DNA from: Janthinobacterium sp.
GTDB lineage: Bacteria; Pseudomonadota; Gammaproteobacteria; Burkholderiales; Burkholderiaceae_D
Direction: 5' to 3'
Assembly (NCBI RefSeq): GCF_009923995.1
Contig: NZ_RFSK01000058.1
Coordinates: 1 to 37,440 of the forward strand
DNA: 37,440 nt
Below, in pieces: positions 1-7,063 of the stretch (positions are counted from its first letter, which is position 1; each line of letters starts with the position of its first letter). The notes beneath the pieces were generated by a model. That model worked only from the letters and a program-made list of their open reading frames with translations, ran no database searches and had not been told where the DNA came from. Position numbers and translations under genes: made by a program.

Positions 1-1039
1 ACTCGACGCCGCTTGGGCTGAAGGCGCCGCCGCCCGCATTCGGGCCGATGGAGAAGTTGATGACGTTGACGCCATCCTTCACCGCCTGGTCGATGGCGGC
101 CACGCTGTCGGCCGTGGCGCAGCCGTTGCGGCCCGTCGAGGCGGCCGTCCAGCAGACCTTGTAGGCGGCGATGCGCGCGCGCGGCGCCATGCCGGAAGCC
201 TTGCCCAGCGATACGCCATTCGACGTGGCCGGCGTGCCATTGTTGCCGCCCGCCGTAGACGCCGTGTGCGTGCCATGGCCGCCGTGGCCCGTCAGGCCCG
301 CCACGGAATCGCGCGGCGAACGGAATTCCGTCCAGTGCAGGGCCGACGTGGCGGCGCGGTAATAACGCGCACCGATCAGCTTATTGTTGCAATTGTCGGC
401 GGAAAAACCCTCGCCCGTCTGGCAGGTGCCCTGCCAGCTGGCCGGCGGCGCGCCGTACACGACGTTGCTGCCGCTGTGGCTGGGCACGCCGTTCTCGTCG
501 AGGCGGTCGGCAAAGGCCGCGTTCTCGGGCCAGATGCCGCTGTCGACGATGCCGATGATGATGTCTTCGCCCGCGTGCGCCTTGCCGCCCAGCTGCTCCC
601 AGATGCCGCCCGGCTTGTCCAGGCCCAGGAAGCTGGGCGTGTAGCTCGTGTCGAGTTGCAGGATGGAATCGGCGCTGATGCTGGCCACGCCGCTGTTTTT
701 CTTCAGGGCCCGCACTTCATCGTCCGTCAGCAGGGCGGAAAAGCCGTTGAAGACGACGCTGTACTGGTGCGTGATCTGCGCCGCGCTGACGGTTTCGGCC
801 ACGGCGGCCTGTTTGGTGTCGAGGTAGTTCAGGTAAGCCTGCACATCGGCGGCGCCCACGTTGATGCGCGCCCCTGGGGCGGGCTTGGTGGCGGCCAGGC
901 CGTCGACCTGGCCCGTGTAGGTGGCGGCGGGCTTGTCGACCAGCTGCACGATGTAGGAACGGCGCTCCTGCGCCTGGGCCGTGTGGGCCAGGCCGGCGGC
1001 CAGCAGCAGGATGGCGAGCGAGACGGGACGTAGTTTCAT
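1..1039 (-). CDS. S8 family (subtilisin-like) serine peptidase, 3' end cut by window edge
   Basis: Secreted subtilase. The visible 346 residues start with a signal peptide (about 1-24, cleavage after AQA). An inhibitor_I9-type propeptide follows (about 28-130, beginning RRSYIVQLVDKP). The catalytic domain then begins: the Asp motif DSGIWPE holds D166 and the His motif GGHGTHTAS holds H255. The catalytic Ser lies beyond position 1, so activity cannot be confirmed here. The start is an ATG one base after the stop of the PEP-CTERM gene at 1041, which implies translational coupling. The organisation resembles large bacterial and plant-like subtilases with a long insert after the Asp motif. The substrate is unknown. 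Confidence 0.9.
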   Translation of the reverse strand, partial: MKLRPVSLAILLLAAGLAHTAQAQERRSYIVQLVDKPAATYTGQVDGLAATKPAPGARINVGAADVQAYLNYLDTKQAAVAETVSAAQITHQYSVVFNGFSALLTDDEVRALKKNSGVASISADSILQLDTSYTPSFLGLDKPGGIWEQLGGKAHAGEDIIIGIVDSGIWPENAAFADRLDENGVPSHSGSNVVYGAPPASWQGTCQTGEGFSADNCNNKLIGARYYRAATSALHWTEFRSPRDSVAGLTGHGGHGTHTASTAGGNNGTPATSNGVSLGKASGMAPRARIAAYKVCWTAASTGRNGCATADSVAAIDQAVKDGVNVINFSIGPNAGGGAFSPSGVE

Positions 1040-1040
1040 C

Positions 1041-1862
1041 TCACGCTCCTTGCACGGTGGCGTTGACGGCGGCCTTGCCGGCGCGGCGGCGCGACAGCGC
1101 GCCGAGGGCGCCCAGGCCGGCCAGCATCAGCATGTAGGTCGACGGTTCCGGCACGGCGCTGATGTTGATGTTGTCGAGCGCGAACTGGCCCTGGTTAAAG
1201 GCGGGGAAATCGAGGGAATTGCTGCACACGCCCGTGTCGTTGAAGATGCAGGCATTGAAGGTCAGGCCCGTGAAGACCTGGCTGCTGAAGCTGCTCAGCA
1301 GGGAAGCGCTGCGGAAATAGTAATTGCCATCGCTGCCCTGGCCGGGAAACGCCAGCGAGGTGCTGATCACCTGGCCATTGCTCAGGGTGCCGCTCAGCTG
1401 CAGCTGGCCCCAGTTCATGTCCGGCAAGCCCGTGATGGGGGCGATGAAGGAATAGTCGAAGCCGGCCAGGGTAAATGCCTGGTGGTCGGCACGGGAAAAG
1501 TTCACGCCGCCATCGTTGAGGATGGCCAGGTAGTTGCCGGTGGCGCCCTGCGGGCAGGCGGCGATGTCGCACGACGACGTCACGCGGCCATCGAGGATGG
1601 CGCCCACGCCGCTGACGCCGCCGCCGGCCGCCGTGGTCGGGTCGGCCAGGAACAGCAGGTTGTAGCTCGAGGTATTGAGGGTCTGACCGCTTTCATAGAT
1701 ATCGGGGCGCAAGTTGTCAAAGCTCAGGACATCGGCCGTGGCCGACGCCGACCCCAGCAGGGAAAGCGCGGCGAGGGCGGCAAATATGGTGGCGCGGCCG
1801 CGGGTAGCGGGTGGAGTGGCGGCGGCGGGGGATACCCGCGCGGCATGCGATAGACGGTTCAT
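1041..1862 (-). CDS. PEP-CTERM sorting domain protein
   Basis: Exported protein of 273 residues, function unknown. A long N-region is followed by a signal segment (about 24-43, ending SASATA). The middle is a beta-rich domain starting DVLSFDN with no catalytic motif I recognise. The C-terminus carries the PEP-CTERM signal: VPEP at 237-240, a hydrophobic stretch (YMLMLAGLGALGAL) and the basic cluster RRR at 258-260. In this family the signal is processed by an exosortase. The start at 1862 is chosen because AGGGAA precedes it; a longer frame to 1958 runs into the AT-rich promoter region. Unusually, 13 more residues (AGKAAVNATVQGA) follow the basic cluster, where most family members stop. The S8 peptidase gene follows at once. 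Confidence 0.88.
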   Translation of the reverse strand: MNRLSHAARVSPAAATPPATRGRATIFAALAALSLLGSASATADVLSFDNLRPDIYESGQTLNTSSYNLLFLADPTTAAGGGVSGVGAILDGRVTSSCDIAACPQGATGNYLAILNDGGVNFSRADHQAFTLAGFDYSFIAPITGLPDMNWGQLQLSGTLSNGQVISTSLAFPGQGSDGNYYFRSASLLSSFSSQVFTGLTFNACIFNDTGVCSNSLDFPAFNQGQFALDNINISAVPEPSTYMLMLAGLGALGALSRRRAGKAAVNATVQGA

Positions 1863-2304
1863 TCTATTCCCTTGATTGTTGTGGATAGAGAGGTCGGCAG
1901 GTCTGGCGCCCGCTTTCAGCTTTTTCACAAAAGTGTCAACGAATATAGCAAATTGCACAAAATAAATAACATATTTTTAATATCATTTATTTATTTTTTA
2001 TCTAACTCTGCGAAACTTTGTTTCGTTTCAGCTATGAAAATTTGAGCAAACTCAACGTTACATATGAACAACAGTTTCCCGTTTCCGCAACGTGTGCGCC
2101 AGCACGGCGGGCAGACTTCGGATAAGCTCGAAAACCGCGCCCGGCGCCGGCGCAGTCCCGCACCGTCACATCGCGGTACACCTGTTCCATCCTGGAACAC
2201 TCGCGCCAGCGCACGCTGCCCGCCCGGCGCGCCCGCGCCCACCCCATGGCGGTGGCATGAAGATTGCACAACACCGGCATCGACCGTGCTCAGGGAGCTG
2301 CATC
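1863..2304. promoter_or_regulatory. Divergent intergenic region between the PEP-CTERM gene and the sensor kinase
   Basis: 442 bp without a convincing gene. The part from about 1920 to 2075 is strongly AT-rich against the GC-rich background and should hold the promoters of both divergent units. On the minus strand a TATATT box lies near 1940 and a TTGACA-like element near 1932-1937, but neither is well paired with its partner. Two hyphenated palindromes are present: CGAAAC-TTT-GTTTCG at 2011-2025 and TTGAG-CAAA-CTCAA at 2042-2055. From 2090 to 2304 the sequence is GC-rich and I see nothing specific until the kinase ribosome binding site (GGGAG near 2293). Confidence 0.45.
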
Positions 2305-3228
2305 ATGGAACACTATCAATTGGGCGCCAGGGCGCCTGCGCGCCCCCGGCCGGGACGCGCCGTGCTGCTGGCATGCCTGCTGGCGCCGGCCTTTTTCCTG
2401 CTCGCCGCCCGGCTGGACCTGTCAGAGCGGCTGGGGCGCGCGCTGCTGGACCAGGAACACTGGCAGCTCGACGAGCTGGCCCTGAGCCTGCTGCTGCTGG
2501 CCCTGGCGCTGGCCGGCTTCGCCGTCTGGCGGGGCCGCCAGGTGGCTGCCCTGCTGGCGCAAAACCGCGCCCTGACGCAGCGCCTGCTGCGCGCCCAGGA
2601 AGACGAACGCTGCGCGCTGGCGCGCGAACTGCACGACGAAGTGGGACAAAACTGCACGGCCATCCGCGCCGCCGCCAGCTACATCCTGCGCGCGCGCGAC
2701 GGCGACCAGGCGAACGTGCAGGCCTGCGCCGCCAGCATCGCCCGCTCCTCGGAAGCGCTGCATGCCATGGTGCGCAGCATGCTGCGCCGGCTGCGCCCGC
2801 CCGTACTCGACAGCCTGGGCCTGGAGCCGGCCCTGCAGGCCCTGTGCGACAGCTGGGCGCAGCAGCACGGCATCGCCTGCCATTTCGCGCCGCAGGCCAT
2901 TCCCGCCGAGCTCGACGACGGCACGGCCATCGCCATCTACCGCCTGGTGCAGGAAGGCTTGACGAACGTGGCGCGCCACGCGGGCGCCGACCGCGCCACG
3001 GTGGAATTGCGCGCCGATGCGCACGGCAGCCTGCACCTGGCCATCGAGGACAACGGCCACGGCTTGCGCCAGGGCGCGACGCAGCAAGGAGGCTTCGGCA
3101 TGCTGGGCATGCGCGAGCGCGTGGCCGGCTTGCGCGGCCATATCCACTGGATCAGCGCCCTGGGCCGGGGCTTGCGCATCGAAGTGGCGATGCCGCTGGC
3201 GGCCGGCGCGCCACGGTGCGCGGCATGA
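2305..3228 (+). CDS. Two-component sensor histidine kinase, HisKA_3 (NarX/DesK) type
   Basis: Membrane sensor kinase of 307 residues. Two predicted transmembrane helices (about 19-35 and 58-75) enclose only about 22 residues, so there is no real periplasmic sensor domain; this suggests an intramembrane-sensing kinase. The dimerisation and phosphoacceptor motif is RELHDEVGQNCTAIRA with H110. The ATPase domain shows the N-box region LVQEGLTNVARHA, the G1 box DNGHGL and GGFGMLGMRERV. The start at 2305 is supported by GGGAG seven bases upstream; an in-frame ATG at 2257 lacks a good site. The stop overlaps the start of the response regulator gene (ATGA), so the two form a cognate pair. The stimulus is unknown. 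Confidence 0.9.
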   Translation: MEHYQLGARAPARPRPGRAVLLACLLAPAFFLLAARLDLSERLGRALLDQEHWQLDELALSLLLLALALAGFAVWRGRQVAALLAQNRALTQRLLRAQEDERCALARELHDEVGQNCTAIRAAASYILRARDGDQANVQACAASIARSSEALHAMVRSMLRRLRPPVLDSLGLEPALQALCDSWAQQHGIACHFAPQAIPAELDDGTAIAIYRLVQEGLTNVARHAGADRATVELRADAHGSLHLAIEDNGHGLRQGATQQGGFGMLGMRERVAGLRGHIHWISALGRGLRIEVAMPLAAGAPRCAA

Positions 3229-3908
3229 ACGCGGCCATGCAGGCGCACATGCACGGGGCCATGCGGCCCATCCGCGTGATGCTGGTGGACGACCACCCGG
3301 TCGTGCGCACGGGCTACCGCCGCCTGCTGGAGCAGGGCGGCGACATCGCCGTCGTGGCCGAGGCGGGCAACGGCGAAACGGCATACGGATTGCACCAGGA
3401 ACAGCTGCCCGACGTGTGCGTGACGGACTTGTCCATGCCCGGCATCGGCGGCCTGGAATTGCTGCGCAAGCTGATCGCCCGCGATGCCGGCGCCCGCGTG
3501 CTCGTCTTTACCATGCACGACACGCCCCAGCTGATCGCCCGCGCGTTTGAGGGCGGCGCCTGCGGCTTCGTCAGCAAGCAGGCCGATCCGGAACACCTGA
3601 TCGCGGCCGTGCGCGCCGCCCACGCGGGCCGGCGCTACCTGGACCCGCACAGCGCACCCGGCATGCTGCAGGACACGGCCGGCATGGAAGCGCAGCGCTT
3701 GAGCAGCCTGAGCCAGCGCGAGTTCGAGATCTTCCGCCTGCTGGCCGAAGGCCATAGCGCCGCCGACTGCGCCCGCCTGCTGCACGTGAGCAGCAAGACG
3801 GTGGCCAACCACCAGACGTGCATCCGTGAAAAGCTCGACGTGGCCGGCGCCGCCGCCCTCGTCCACCTGGCGCTGCGCAACGGCATCATTGAGCAGGTCC
3901 AGCCTTAA
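3225..3908 (+). CDS. Response regulator, NarL/FixJ family
   Basis: DNA-binding response regulator of 227 residues. The receiver domain (about 16-132) has the acidic pair D22/D23, the phosphoacceptor D68 in VTDLSMPG, and the conserved Lys in FVSKQADP. A LuxR-type helix-turn-helix (about 160-222, LSQREFEIFRLLAEG then SSKTVANHQ) closes the protein. The ATG at 3225 overlaps the kinase stop by 4 bp. The same frame is open upstream to 2064, but that stretch lies over the kinase gene and is a shadow. The 3' end overlaps by 4 bp with the end of the convergent TonB-dependent receptor gene. No target operon is evident from the sequence. Confidence 0.9.
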   Translation: MNAAMQAHMHGAMRPIRVMLVDDHPVVRTGYRRLLEQGGDIAVVAEAGNGETAYGLHQEQLPDVCVTDLSMPGIGGLELLRKLIARDAGARVLVFTMHDTPQLIARAFEGGACGFVSKQADPEHLIAAVRAAHAGRRYLDPHSAPGMLQDTAGMEAQRLSSLSQREFEIFRLLAEGHSAADCARLLHVSSKTVANHQTCIREKLDVAGAAALVHLALRNGIIEQVQP

Positions 3909-6406
3909 AACGCATAGCGCACGCCCACGTTCACGCTGCGCGGCGCGCCGGGCGCATAAAAGGTCGCGTTGACCATCGGATAGGCGCCGCTTACGGCGGG
4001 CAGCGGCCGGGCGGCGAAATTACCGTTGGCATCGAAACCCGTCGCGCCCAGCTGGGCCGCCGTCGTGTATTTCCGGTCGAACAGGTTATTCACCTGGGCA
4101 AACACGCTCAGCTGTCGCGTCAGCTGGTACCTGCCATTGAGTTCCACCACGGCGTAGCCGGCGCTCTTGCCCGGCCCCAGGTAGGACGGGCCGCCCGCCT
4201 CGTGCGCATTGTTTTCATTGCCGCGCGCGTAGGCACTGGAGACGGCCGTCATGGCCAGCCCGACCGTCCAGTCGCGCCCGCCTTCGTACTCCACGTGCGC
4301 CTTGAAGATATGGCTGGGCGTCAGGGGAATCCGCTTGCCGGGCGTGATGAGGATATTGCCTTCCAGGCCGGGCGCCTGCGCGTCGCTGCTGCTGTTGGCG
4401 CTGCCGTTGACGGTTTCGCGGCTTTGATACGTCGCCTGCAGCCACGTGTAATTGAGGCCGAAGTCCAGCGCGCCCGCCTTGCCATCCGCCGCCAGTTCCA
4501 CGCCCTGGTGCCGCGTCTTGCCGAAATTTTTAAAATAGCCAAACCCCGCCTGGTTGTCGGCGACGAACAGGATGTCGTCGTGGTTTTCCGCGCGGAACAC
4601 GCCCGCGCTCCAGCGGGCCACGCTGGCGAACTGGCCGCGCACGCCCGCTTCCCACGTCTTCGTGACGACCTGTTTCAAGGGCGGATCGCCCGCCATGGCA
4701 TTGGGCAGGCGGCACGGGTTTTCCGGGTCGGCGCAGCCCAGTTCGATGGCCGTCGGCGTGCGGCTGCCTTCGTTGTAGCCCAGGTAGGCGCTCATGCCCG
4801 CGGCCGACGCATAGGCCAGGCCGATGGCGGGATTGAAGCGGCTGAAGCGGTGGTCGCCGTCGAGCGAGCCGCTGCCGCCGCCGGGCGTGATGGCGTCGCG
4901 GTTGCGCACGGTGCTGCGGTTGTAGCGGCCGGAAACGGTAACCGTCAATGCTTGATTCAACGCCATGCTGTCGCTCGCATACACGCTCCACGTGCGCATG
5001 CGCCCGCTCAAGTCGACGCGGTTGTCCACGGGCGTGCCGTCATCGTCGATTTCCGTGCCGTCGGCAAAGAAATCCACGGGCGTGATGCTGCGGTCCGGGT
5101 TCAGGTAGCCGAACTGGCTCGTCTGGCGGAAGGTGGCATGGCTGGCATCGAAGGCGGCACCGGCCGTGACGGCATGGCGCGCGCCCGCCACGTCGGCCAG
5201 CGCCGTGAGCTGGCCGGAGAACCCATGGTTTTCCTGCTCCGTGTGGCTGCGGTTGAGCATGCCGTTGCATTTCTCGGCCGGCTCGTCGTGCAGCAGCACG
5301 TTGGCGATGCAGCGCCATTTGGGAAACGGCGTATTCGATGCGTTCGCCCCGCTGGCGGGAAAGCCCGTGTAGCCGGCCGCCGCCAGGGCCGCCCGCTCGG
5401 CCGCGCCGGGCTGGTAGACGGACTGGTCGAGCGACTCATCGTTCAAGTCGCCGTTCAAGGTGTGGGTGTCGATCTTGCGGTAGTACACGTTGCCCGACAA
5501 CAGCAAGGCGGCGCCGGCCTGGTGCTTGCCCGTCACGTTCAGCAGGGTCGACTTGTTTTCCGTCAAGTCCGGCTTGGTGTAGACGCTGCGGTAGTCGCGC
5601 GCCAGCAGGCGCTGCTCCTGCAAGCCATTGCCCGTCAGCGCATTGTCCGCGTGGGCCACGGTGACGGCGATATCGGTGCGCGCATCGCTCCAGCCCAGCT
5701 TGCCGAACAGCTGGCGCACGTCGGACGGCGAATCGTCGCGCCAGCCATCCTCCTTGAAGCGGTTGCCCGTCACGTACCAGTGCCAGCCCTGCGCATTGCT
5801 GCCGCCATGCTCGACTTCCACGCCGCGCCGTCTGTCGGCGCCCAGGCGTGCCTCGATGGCCGTGCCGGGGCTGCTGCGGCCATCCTTGGTCTGCAGGGCC
5901 AGCGCGCCGCCCAGGGTATTCAAGCCGAACAGGGGATTCGAGCCAGGCATCAGGGTCAGCGATTCGATGGCCATGCGCGGGATCAGGTCCCAGCTGACGA
6001 CGTCGCCGAACGGCTGGTTCAGCCGCATGCCGTCCAGATACACGGACAGGCCTTGCGGCGTGCCCAGCAGGGGCGAAGCCGTGTAGCCCCGGTAGCTGAC
6101 GTCGGGCTGGAAGGGGTTGTTCTGCACCTCGTTCACGACGACGCTGCCCAGGTTGCGGCGCAGGAAGGCGGACAGGTCGAGCGCGCCGCTGCGGGCGATC
6201 TGCTGCGCGCCGGCCGTCTGCACGGGCGCGGCGATGGCATCGCGCGGCTGCTCCACGGTGGGCAGCGGCATGCTGCCCGTGATGATGACGGTGGGCAAGT
6301 CGCCCGAGGTGGCCAGATTTGCGGCCGGGCTGGCGTCAGCGCCCAGGTCGGCAGCGTGCGCCTGGCACAGCGCCATGGCGGCGGCGGCCAATAAAGTCAG
6401 TTTCAT
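3905..6406 (-). CDS. TonB-dependent outer-membrane receptor
   Basis: Outer-membrane transporter of 833 residues. It has a signal peptide (about 1-19, ending QAHA), a TonB-box-like PTVIITG at 38-44, and a plug domain with YRGYTASPLLGTPQGLSVYLDG-type sequence followed by NTLGGALAL. A long beta-barrel ends in the terminal aromatic residue (VRYAF). This is a siderophore- or nutrient-receptor fold; the substrate cannot be read from sequence, and no iron-specific neighbours such as fecIR or siderophore genes are present. The start at 6406 has GGGGA upstream and a clean signal peptide; the longer frame to 6460 crosses an inverted repeat in the promoter. The gene stands alone, convergent with the response regulator gene. 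Confidence 0.9.
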   Translation of the reverse strand: MKLTLLAAAAMALCQAHAADLGADASPAANLATSGDLPTVIITGSMPLPTVEQPRDAIAAPVQTAGAQQIARSGALDLSAFLRRNLGSVVVNEVQNNPFQPDVSYRGYTASPLLGTPQGLSVYLDGMRLNQPFGDVVSWDLIPRMAIESLTLMPGSNPLFGLNTLGGALALQTKDGRSSPGTAIEARLGADRRRGVEVEHGGSNAQGWHWYVTGNRFKEDGWRDDSPSDVRQLFGKLGWSDARTDIAVTVAHADNALTGNGLQEQRLLARDYRSVYTKPDLTENKSTLLNVTGKHQAGAALLLSGNVYYRKIDTHTLNGDLNDESLDQSVYQPGAAERAALAAAGYTGFPASGANASNTPFPKWRCIANVLLHDEPAEKCNGMLNRSHTEQENHGFSGQLTALADVAGARHAVTAGAAFDASHATFRQTSQFGYLNPDRSITPVDFFADGTEIDDDGTPVDNRVDLSGRMRTWSVYASDSMALNQALTVTVSGRYNRSTVRNRDAITPGGGSGSLDGDHRFSRFNPAIGLAYASAAGMSAYLGYNEGSRTPTAIELGCADPENPCRLPNAMAGDPPLKQVVTKTWEAGVRGQFASVARWSAGVFRAENHDDILFVADNQAGFGYFKNFGKTRHQGVELAADGKAGALDFGLNYTWLQATYQSRETVNGSANSSSDAQAPGLEGNILITPGKRIPLTPSHIFKAHVEYEGGRDWTVGLAMTAVSSAYARGNENNAHEAGGPSYLGPGKSAGYAVVELNGRYQLTRQLSVFAQVNNLFDRKYTTAAQLGATGFDANGNFAARPLPAVSGAYPMVNATFYAPGAPRSVNVGVRYAF

Positions 6407-6437
6407 GCGGGTCCCCAGTGTTATCGTGGTTTTTATT

Positions 6438-6457
6438 ACTGTCCAGTATCGGACAGT
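6438..6457. promoter_or_regulatory. 20-bp inverted repeat upstream of the TonB-dependent receptor gene
   Basis: ACTGTCC-AGTATC-GGACAGT: two perfect 7-bp arms around a 6-bp spacer, 32-51 bp before the receptor start codon. Position and symmetry fit an operator for a dimeric repressor. It does not resemble a Fur box, so an iron-independent regulator is possible. No footprint or repeat of the site elsewhere in the window supports a specific regulator. Confidence 0.45.
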
Positions 6458-6502
6458 CACCGGGCGATGGGCTAGGGAAAAACTCCCGCCGTGCAGGCAG
6501 AC

Positions 6503-6964
6503 TTATCGCTGCAAGGGTAGATAACTTTGCTTGAGCTGGCGCAAGACAAAGCTCGATTTGCTGTGGCGGATGCCGGGAATTTTATATAAACGCTCGCGCA
6601 GCAGGCGTTCGTAGTCGCGCGTGTCGCTCACGGCGATGCGCAGGTAGTAATCGTAGTCGCCGGACACAAGAAACGCTTCCAGCACTTCGGGAATCATGGC
6701 CAGCGCGTGGCCGAACTCGAACAGGGCCTCGTCGGAATGGTCGTCCAGCGTCACTTGCACGATGACGGTGTCGGCCAGCCCCACCTTGGCCGCGTTGACG
6801 TTCACCGTGTAGCCTTCGATGACGCCGTCATCCTCCATGCGCTTGATGCGCGCCCAGCACGGCGAGGACGTCAGGCCTACCCTGGCGCTCAGTTCATGCA
6901 GGCTGATGCGGGCATCCTGCTGCAGGGCCGTCAGGATGGCGAGGTCGAATTTATCCAGCTTCAT
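6503..6964 (-). CDS. Lrp/AsnC family transcriptional regulator
   Basis: Feast/famine-type regulator of 153 residues. An N-terminal winged helix-turn-helix (about 1-60, MKLDKFDLAILTALQQDAR then GLTSSPCWARIKRMEDDGVI) is followed by a ligand-binding RAM domain (about 68-150, with EVLEAFLVSGDYDYYLRIAV). The start at 6964 is preferred because GAGG lies about 10 bases before it; an ATG at 6973 is in frame but too close to that site. The gene is divergent from an acetolactate synthase gene, the classical arrangement for amino-acid-responsive control, and the gap holds a consensus Lrp site. It is likely autoregulated and a regulator of the neighbour; leucine or another branched-chain amino acid is the natural guess for ligand. 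Confidence 0.92.
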   Translation of the reverse strand: MKLDKFDLAILTALQQDARISLHELSARVGLTSSPCWARIKRMEDDGVIEGYTVNVNAAKVGLADTVIVQVTLDDHSDEALFEFGHALAMIPEVLEAFLVSGDYDYYLRIAVSDTRDYERLLRERLYKIPGIRHSKSSFVLRQLKQSYLPLQR

Positions 6965-6984
6965 TCTGTTCATTCCTCATTTTG

Positions 6985-6999
6985 CAGCAAATTTTGCTG
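6985..6999. promoter_or_regulatory. Lrp-type operator
   Basis: CAGCAAATTTTGCTG is a perfect palindrome (7-bp arms, single central base). It agrees at all 15 positions with the published E. coli Lrp consensus YAGHAWATTWTDCTR. It lies 20 bp upstream of the Lrp-family start codon and 64 bp upstream of the acetolactate synthase start, so one bound dimer could affect both. The match is seen directly; binding is inferred. Confidence 0.65.
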
Positions 7000-7032
7000 A
7001 AGTTTCCATTCTATACGAGAAAACCAGCAGCC

Positions 7033-7056
7033 TTTTCTGCCGCATCAGGCAGAAAA
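7033..7056. promoter_or_regulatory. 24-bp inverted repeat at the acetolactate synthase ribosome binding site
   Basis: TTTTCTGCC-GCATCA-GGCAGAAAA: perfect 9-bp arms with a 6-base loop, ending 7 bases before the start codon at 7064. In RNA it would form a hairpin abutting the weak Shine-Dalgarno sequence (ATAGG, about 7056-7060). In DNA it could be a second operator half of the Lrp region. The sequence cannot separate the two. Confidence 0.45.
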
Positions 7057-7063
7057 TAGGCAC

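Noticed and set aside
2064..3224. In-frame upstream extension of the NarL-type regulator, which would make a 614-residue fusion
   Set aside because: The extension lies out of frame over the sensor kinase gene, has Ala/Arg/Pro-rich shadow composition, and the ATGA overlap at 3225 gives a natural start.
4202..6394. A 730-codon plus-strand frame opposite the TonB-dependent receptor gene
   Set aside because: Shadow frame of a high-GC gene; no motifs, and the opposite strand encodes a complete receptor.
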